This document shows, piece after piece, positions 5,898 to 10,569 of a stretch of 10,569 nucleotides of DNA (the first letter of the stretch is position 1; every line of letters begins with the position of its first letter). A program made the position numbers and the translations under genes. The notes under the pieces are model-generated. The model saw nothing but the letters and a program-made list of their open reading frames with translations. It ran no database searches and was not told the DNA's origin. Origin of the DNA: Anaerolineae bacterium (lineage in GTDB: Bacteria > Chloroflexota > Anaerolineae > Anaerolineales > E44-bin32); the NCBI GenBank assembly GCA_030598885.1, contig JAUVOZ010000061.1:1-10569 (forward strand), in the 5' to 3' direction.

Positions 5898-7124
5898 ATG
5901 GAACTCTGGCAGAACATTCTCGAGGCCTTAGATAGCCTCATGAGCAATAAAGTTCGGTCGGGCTTGACCGTACTGGGGATCGTGATCGGAGTTGGGTCGG
6001 TGATCGCCATGTTGGCGATTGGTACTGGCGCCCAGAACACGATCACTGGCTCGATCAGCGATATCGGAACCAACTTGCTTTTTGTCATGCGGGGGAGTGT
6101 AAGCGAAGAATTGCGCAATCCTAAGCCGCTTACTCTGGGGGATGCTCAGGCAATTGAAGATCCCTTCGCCGCGCCTTCGGTGGTCGGCGTTGCTCCTATG
6201 ATTCAGGGTACGGTAGAGGTCGGTTATGCTGGGGAGAGCTCTTTCACCCAAGGAATTGGGGTCACAGTAGATTATCAGTCAGTGCGTAATGTCGATTTGT
6301 TGGAGGGTGAATTCATCAGCGATGTCCACATGCTGGGCCGGTCGGCGGTAGCTATCCTGGGACCGGATGTGGCCGAGGCGCTATTCGGTCGTGTAGAAGG
6401 GGTGGTGGGCGAGACATTTCGTATCGAGGGACAGCCATTCAGAGTGATCGGGGTGAAGAGTCCCGAGGGAGGCTCTGGGTTCCAAAACCCGGATGACCAG
6501 GTGCTGATTCCGATGACAACCGCGCAAACACGTTTGTTGCGTCGATCACGCGACGCGGTGGATGTGATCCTCGTCCAGGCCCTCAGTGCTGAGAGCGTGA
6601 CATCGGCCAACGAGGAGATCGCGGCGGTCCTGCGCGCACGGCATCGGACGCCAATCGGAGAGGATGACTTCACCATTTTAACTCAGGAGGACTTCCTTGA
6701 GACCGCCCGCAGTATCACTAATGTGTTGACTATTTTCCTGGGGGGAATCGCCGGAATATCGCTCCTTGTGGGTGGGATTGGCATCATGAATATTATGCTG
6801 GTTTCGGTGACTGAGCGTACGCGTGAGATCGGCTTACGCAAGGCGGTTGGCGCCCGTAAGCGAGACATCATGCTCCAATTCCTTACTGAGTCGGCATTGT
6901 TGAGCATGATTGGGGGACTGATTGGGATCGCCCTCGGCTGGGGTCTTTCCCAAATGGTGGGAGCGATCGCAGCCGCCTCGGACGCCGATTTATATCCCGC
7001 CATCGGCCTGGACGCGGTGCTTCTGGCGACGCTCTTCTCCACCGCGGTCGGGTTGTTCTTCGGTCTCTATCCCGCCAAACGCGCGGCAGACCTGGAGCCG
7101 GTGGAGGCACTGCGGTATGAGTGA
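5898..7124 (+). CDS. MacB/FtsX-family ABC transporter permease
   Basis: This 408-residue protein has the four-helix MacB-type layout. Helix 1 lies at about 22-42 (SGLTVLGIVIGVGSVIAML), preceded by a cytosolic elbow helix (MELWQNILEALDSLMSNKVR). An extracytoplasmic domain of about 230 residues follows (45-270). Three C-terminal helices lie near 276-302, 333-355 and 371-391. The conserved VTERTREIGLRKAVGARKRDI stretch (304-324), which couples to the ATPase, and the closing YPAKRAADLEPVEALRYE are diagnostic of the family. Such permeases do not usually carry substrate through the membrane. They drive extraction or movement in the outer compartment together with the adaptor. The start is fixed by AGGAG at 5888-5892, 5 nt upstream. 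It pairs functionally with the upstream ATPase and adaptor, despite the 71 bp repeat-filled gap. Substrates in the family range from peptides and macrolides to lipoproteins, and nothing here decides among them. Confidence 0.93.
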   Translation: MELWQNILEALDSLMSNKVRSGLTVLGIVIGVGSVIAMLAIGTGAQNTITGSISDIGTNLLFVMRGSVSEELRNPKPLTLGDAQAIEDPFAAPSVVGVAPMIQGTVEVGYAGESSFTQGIGVTVDYQSVRNVDLLEGEFISDVHMLGRSAVAILGPDVAEALFGRVEGVVGETFRIEGQPFRVIGVKSPEGGSGFQNPDDQVLIPMTTAQTRLLRRSRDAVDVILVQALSAESVTSANEEIAAVLRARHRTPIGEDDFTILTQEDFLETARSITNVLTIFLGGIAGISLLVGGIGIMNIMLVSVTERTREIGLRKAVGARKRDIMLQFLTESALLSMIGGLIGIALGWGLSQMVGAIAAASDADLYPAIGLDAVLLATLFSTAVGLFFGLYPAKRAADLEPVEALRYE

Positions 7125-7192
7125 ATGTTGACTGAATCTCGCGATGGTAACTTTTCCTTGCCAATCATCGTTAAGTTGGAGAAATACATGCA

Positions 7193-7220
7193 TTGGAATA
7201 GATCTACCTTTAAATATATA
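7193..7220 (+). promoter_or_regulatory. Weak candidate promoter for the WD40 lipoprotein gene
   Basis: TTGGAA (7193-7198) and TATATA (7215-7220) are separated by 16 bp inside an AT-rich patch that stands out from the flanking coding DNA. Each box matches the housekeeping consensus at about four of six positions. If used, transcription would start near 7227, just before the ATG at 7242. Readthrough from the permease gene is an alternative. Confidence 0.3.
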
Positions 7221-7241
7221 TCAATCCATCATGGGCAAGAG

Positions 7242-8429
7242 ATGAACAAGCGGTTCACCCGTCGGAACTTGGTCTTTTTCCTTCTGATGATACTCATAGT
7301 AACTTCTTGTGCTATGCCGGTAGCACAGCATGGGGTATTGTCGCCGCCGGCTGACACAGTTCCTACAATCGGAGTTAAGCCCTCACCGACTGTCCCTCCA
7401 ATTCCGACCGAGACGAAGATAGTTGTCCCTACGGCTACCCTCGTTCCGACTAATACGCCGGAAGTCATCGGGTTGGGCAATATTCTTGAGGTGGTTCCAC
7501 TAGGCACTCTGGTCGGGCATACGGGTGAGGTGACCGATGTTACTTTCTCGCCGAATGGTGAGTTAGTCGCCTCGAGCTCAACCGATGGCACGGTTCGTCT
7601 ATGGCGAATCAGCGATGGCAGCCTGCTTTACGTCCTGGAGGGCCATACAAATTACGTCCGAAGCGTTGCGTTTTCGCCTGATGGCAATCTGCTTGCATCA
7701 GGGTCGAATGACCGTACGGTTCGCATATGGCAGGTCAGTGACGGCACGCTGATCAGGACGATCAGTAGCTCGTTTATGGGAAGGGTGCTCAGGGTTATCT
7801 TCTCTCCTGACGGCTCACTTTTCGCGGCTGCCGACCATCAATGTTTTGTGCAACTTCGCCAGACCAGGTCTGGCATACTATTGAGGACATTAGCTCAACC
7901 GAAATGCGTAGCGAGGTGGGGAGGAACGGTTTCGTCCTGGGGCTTGGCCTTCTCGTCGGATGGGTCGCAATTAACGATTGGGGAGAGTCGGCCGTGCTGT
8001 GGCGGTTCGCTGTATTTGTGGCCGGTGGAAGAAATTACTGCCCCTCAGCTTATACGGGGTCATAATATGCGGGTTCGTGATTTGGTCTACTCGGCTGACG
8101 GCTCGATGTTGGCGATCGCGTTCGAAGGCAGTCCAGTCTTTTGGCTGACCGAGGCTGTCGATGGGAGTATTATCCGTACTTTCGAAGGTCATACTTACCG
8201 AGTAAACAGTGTTGTGTTTTCACCTGATGATACACTCCTGGCATCGGGATCGAGGGATCAGAAGGTACGGGTGTGGAATGTCAGCGATGGCGAATTACTT
8301 TATACGCTCGAAGGCCATGAGGATGAGGTGAACAACGTCGCCTTTTCACCGGATGGCAGTTTGATCGCTTCTAGCTCTGATGATGATACGATCATCCTGT
8401 GGGGACTCATCACGTCTACAATGCCGTAG
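7242..8429 (+). CDS. Secreted lipoprotein with a seven-bladed WD40 beta-propeller
   Basis: From the ATG at 7242 the product has 395 residues. MNKRFTRRNLVFFLLMILIV followed by TSC forms a lipoprotein signal peptide: basic start, hydrophobic core and lipobox VTSC with Cys23 as the lipidated residue. Residues about 34-80 are a Thr/Pro-rich linker (PSPTVPPIPTET, PTATLVPTNTPE). Seven WD40-type units follow at about 86-389. Units 1, 2, 6 and 7 are canonical, with a GH near the start, FSPDG or FSPNG, and xRLW/RIW/RVW/ILW ends. Units 3-5 are degenerate and contain the cysteines (QCF, KCV, PCCGG). The propeller is expected to sit outside the membrane as a protein-binding scaffold with no enzymatic activity. 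The gene follows the permease on the same strand after 117 bp. An in-frame ATG at 7188 has a better ribosome site (GGAG 6-7 nt upstream) but would place 18 extra residues before the signal peptide. ATG 7125 is also in frame. The start is therefore uncertain. Confidence 0.88.
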   Translation: MNKRFTRRNLVFFLLMILIVTSCAMPVAQHGVLSPPADTVPTIGVKPSPTVPPIPTETKIVVPTATLVPTNTPEVIGLGNILEVVPLGTLVGHTGEVTDVTFSPNGELVASSSTDGTVRLWRISDGSLLYVLEGHTNYVRSVAFSPDGNLLASGSNDRTVRIWQVSDGTLIRTISSSFMGRVLRVIFSPDGSLFAAADHQCFVQLRQTRSGILLRTLAQPKCVARWGGTVSSWGLAFSSDGSQLTIGESRPCCGGSLYLWPVEEITAPQLIRGHNMRVRDLVYSADGSMLAIAFEGSPVFWLTEAVDGSIIRTFEGHTYRVNSVVFSPDDTLLASGSRDQKVRVWNVSDGELLYTLEGHEDEVNNVAFSPDGSLIASSSDDDTIILWGLITSTMP

Positions 8430-8634
8430 TTGTCTCTTTATTGGGTCAACAACTCAATTCGCGCACATTAGGATAGCAACAATCTCTGTTTGTCGTGGTT
8501 CTATTGATGGATCCTAAGGAGCTTTAACTTCCTGGAGTTTACGAGTTTCAGGAACCTTCTTCCTCTCCAAGACTATGTCACCCGGCTGATTGTTGGGCTT
8601 TTCCTTGTGGGGAATGAACGATCCAATCCCGTAC
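8430..8634. other. Convergent intergenic region without a recognisable gene
   Basis: This 205 bp lies between the WD40 lipoprotein stop and the uvrA stop. Beyond the hairpin at 8529-8554, listed separately, and a weak AGTTGT (8428-8433)/ACAACT (8449-8454) inverted repeat with a 15 nt loop, nothing clear is seen. The run CCTTCTTCCTCTCC just after the hairpin is pyrimidine-rich. Confidence 0.5.
8529..8554 (+). terminator. Hairpin, possible terminator of the WD40 lipoprotein gene
   Basis: TTCCTG (8529-8534) pairs perfectly with CAGGAA (8549-8554). In RNA the stem can extend inward to 11 pairs, three of them G-U, leaving a UACG tetraloop (8540-8543). On the plus strand it is followed by a pyrimidine-rich stretch but no run of four or more T, so it is a poor intrinsic terminator. 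Its place between convergent genes fits an end-of-transcript structure. Confidence 0.35.
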
Positions 8635-10569
8635 TCAGCTCAAATGGGGTTTGAGGTGTTGGCCGGTGTACGATTCTGACACTAGGCAGATATCCTCTGG
8701 GGTACCCTCGGCGATCAACTCCCCCCCATTATCTCCGCCCTCGGGACCGAGATCGATTACCCAATCGGCTACTTTGACAATGTCGGGATGATGCTCGATT
8801 ATCAGTACCGTATTATCCTGGTCAACCAGACGCTGAAGCACATCGATCAACTTGTAGACGTCGGCGGCGTGCAACCCAACTGAAGGTTCATCCAATATGT
8901 ATAGTGTATGGCCGTTGCTGCGGCGTGATAATTCGCGCGAGAGCTTCACCCGCTGGGCTTCGCCGCCGGAAAGTGTTGGGGCCGGCTGCCCGATCTTCAG
9001 ATATCCGAGGCCAACATCCACCAATGTCTTCAACTTGCGCGTCATTTTCGGGAAAGCAGCGAAGAACTTGATAGCCTCATCGATGCTGGTGTCTAGCACA
9101 TCCGCGATGGTCTTGTCCTTGAAACGCACCTGTAATGTCTCTCGGTTGTAACGCGCGCCATGACAAACCTCGCAGGGAACATACACGTCGGGGAGAAACT
9201 GCATCTCGATACGTAATTGTCCCTGTCCCTGACAGGCCTCGCAGCGACCCCCGTGGACATTGAAGGAGAAACGCCCGGGTTTGTACCCGCGCACCTTCGA
9301 CTCTGGAAGTTCAGCGAACAGAGCCCGAATGTGATCGAAAAGGCCTGTGTAAGTACCGGGGTTGGAACGTGGGGTGCGACCGATGGGACTTTGGTCGATG
9401 ATAATAACTTTATCGATGAGCTCGACGCCCTCCAACCGTTCGTGTGCCCCAGGTTGTTGCCGCGCGCCGTGAAGTTGCCGAGCTAGCGCTTTGTGGAGCA
9501 CTTCGACCATTAAGGATGACTTGCCTGAGCCAGAGACACCTGTAATGCAGACGAATGACCCCAGAGGGATACGCACCGTGAGGTCCTTGAGGTTGTTTTC
9601 GCGTGCCTTGATCACGGTTAAATGATCACCATTGCCGGGACGGCGTTGCTTCGGGGTTTCAATGCGTAGTTTGCCGGCCAGGAAACGTCCAGTGATCGAT
9701 TGGCGGTTGCGGGTTACTTGTTCTACGGTTCCCTCGGCTACGACATAGCCACCAGCTTCCCCTGCGCCGGGACCGAGGTCGATGACCCAGTCAGCCGCAC
9801 GGATAGTAGCTTCATCATGTTCGACTACAAGAACAGTGTTTCCCTGATCACGCATGCTCTCTAGCGTGTTAATCAGGCGGGCATTGTCTCGCGGATGCAA
9901 ACCAATGGAAGGCTCGTCTAGCACGTACAATACGCCCATCAGGCGCGAACCGATCTGAGTCGCCAGGCGAATGCGTTGGGCTTCGCCACCAGCGAGCGTT
10001 CTGGCTGTTCGGTCAAGTGTCAAGTAGTCCAAACCAACATCGGCTAGGAAGCCAAGACGATCGCTGATCTCCTTCAGCACTCGATCAGCAATCGTCTGAT
10101 CGCGAGCGGTGAGTGGACCATCAACACTATGTAGCCGGCGTACCCAATCGAGCGTTCGCAGCACTGGCCAACTGGTGACCTCGATTATGTTCAACCCATC
10201 GATGGTGACCGCTAACGCCTCCGGACGAAGACGCTGACCACCGCAAGCTGGACAAGGTCGCCTAGACATGTACTCTTGGATCTTGTTGCGTATGTAGTCT
10301 GATTGGGTCTCCTGGTAGCGTCGTTCCAGATTTCCAATGATCCCCTCGAATGGTGTATGGTAAGTGGCCTCCCGACCGTCACGGCTGACATAGTGGACCG
10401 AGATTTCTTGATCGTTTGTCCCGTATAAGATCAGGTTGATTTTTTCGGGGGGGATTTCATCAAGCGGGGTTTCGAGATCGATGCTGTAATGTTTGGCAAC
10501 AGCTTCAACCATCTGCCAGTAATAGCCGCGACGCTCCCGACTCTGAGTGGACCATTCCATTGCGACCAC
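8635..10569 (-). CDS. uvrA: Excinuclease ABC subunit A (UvrA), C-terminal two-thirds
   Basis: The frame is open from the right edge for 644 codons, and the true start lies outside the window. UvrA is the damage-sensing ATPase that loads UvrB onto lesions in nucleotide excision repair. Using window-edge numbering, the fragment holds the conserved CPACGGQRL (106-114), the first ATPase signature LAGGEAQRIRLATQIGS (192-208) with Walker B YVLDEPSIGLHPRD (215-228), and the second ATPase with Walker A GVSGSGKSS (344-352). The zinc module follows with Cys443, 446, 466 and 469 around IEMQFLPDVYVPC, then a second signature LSGGEAQRVKLSRELS (533-548) and Walker B LYILDEPSVGLHAAD. The end SYTGQHLKPHLS is the usual UvrA C-terminus, so the 3' end is intact. 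The first signature has Ala where most relatives have Ser (LSGGEAQ). The gene converges on the WD40 lipoprotein gene and shows no tie to the exporter genes. Confidence 0.96.
   Translation of the reverse strand: MVAMEWSTQSRERRGYYWQMVEAVAKHYSIDLETPLDEIPPEKINLILYGTNDQEISVHYVSRDGREATYHTPFEGIIGNLERRYQETQSDYIRNKIQEYMSRRPCPACGGQRLRPEALAVTIDGLNIIEVTSWPVLRTLDWVRRLHSVDGPLTARDQTIADRVLKEISDRLGFLADVGLDYLTLDRTARTLAGGEAQRIRLATQIGSRLMGVLYVLDEPSIGLHPRDNARLINTLESMRDQGNTVLVVEHDEATIRAADWVIDLGPGAGEAGGYVVAEGTVEQVTRNRQSITGRFLAGKLRIETPKQRRPGNGDHLTVIKARENNLKDLTVRIPLGSFVCITGVSGSGKSSLMVEVLHKALARQLHGARQQPGAHERLEGVELIDKVIIIDQSPIGRTPRSNPGTYTGLFDHIRALFAELPESKVRGYKPGRFSFNVHGGRCEACQGQGQLRIEMQFLPDVYVPCEVCHGARYNRETLQVRFKDKTIADVLDTSIDEAIKFFAAFPKMTRKLKTLVDVGLGYLKIGQPAPTLSGGEAQRVKLSRELSRRSNGHTLYILDEPSVGLHAADVYKLIDVLQRLVDQDNTVLIIEHHPDIVKVADWVIDLGPEGGDNGGELIAEGTPEDICLVSESYTGQHLKPHLS

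Noticed and set aside
5898..7124. Idea that ATPase and permease are a split MacB produced by a broken fusion gene.
   Set aside because: Both proteins have complete, normal-length domains with proper starts and stops. Separate ATPase and permease genes are common in this family.
7125..7241. Possible N-terminal extension of the WD40 lipoprotein from ATG 7125 or 7188.
   Set aside because: An extension would bury a textbook lipoprotein signal peptide behind 18-39 residues. The GGAG before 7188 keeps this alternative possible, but the signal peptide argument was preferred.
8428..8454. AGTTGT/ACAACT inverted repeat right at the WD40 gene stop, considered as its terminator.
   Set aside because: The stem is only six AT-rich pairs with a 15 nt loop and no T-run after it. 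The hairpin at 8529-8554 is stronger.

Overview
The window most likely comes from a member of the Chloroflexota, perhaps an Anaerolineae-like lineage. The evidence is indirect: a lipoprotein with a long Thr/Pro-rich linker of the PTxTxVPTxTP type running into WD40 repeats, an ECF sigma factor beside small membrane proteins and an ABC exporter, and short GTAGGGGC...GCCCCTAC and GGGATCAGG-type intergenic repeats. No rRNA, tRNA, transposase or CRISPR array is visible, so the taxonomic call is an inference.

Left block, minus strand (1-1905). The 5' end of queG (epoxyqueuosine reductase, 92 codons before the window edge) lies downstream of a complete GltD-like Fe-S/FAD/NAD(P)H oxidoreductase gene. 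The 195 bp between them hold a REP-like double hairpin and a possible queG promoter. A 167 bp divergent intergenic region (1906-2072) separates the oxidoreductase from the central block. It holds a 23 bp imperfect palindrome just upstream of a TAGAAT box.

Central block, plus strand (2073-7124). Five genes overlap or nearly touch: an ECF-type sigma factor, a two-helix membrane protein that could be an unconventional anti-sigma factor, a multi-helix membrane protein, a MacA/HlyD-like adaptor and a MacB/LolD-like ATPase. A sixth gene, the MacB/FtsX-type permease, follows after a 71 bp gap that is almost entirely repeat. The simplest reading is one transcription unit in which an envelope-responsive sigma factor controls its own tripartite exporter. 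The inducer and the exported substrate cannot be read from the sequence.

Right block. A plus-strand gene for a secreted lipoprotein with a seven-bladed WD40 propeller follows the permease and may have its own promoter. A 205 bp convergent intergenic region with a hairpin separates it from the 3' two-thirds of uvrA on the minus strand, which runs off the right edge.

Most of the content belongs to known families. The least explained parts are the two small membrane proteins next to the sigma factor, the palindrome upstream of it, and the repeat inside the exporter genes.
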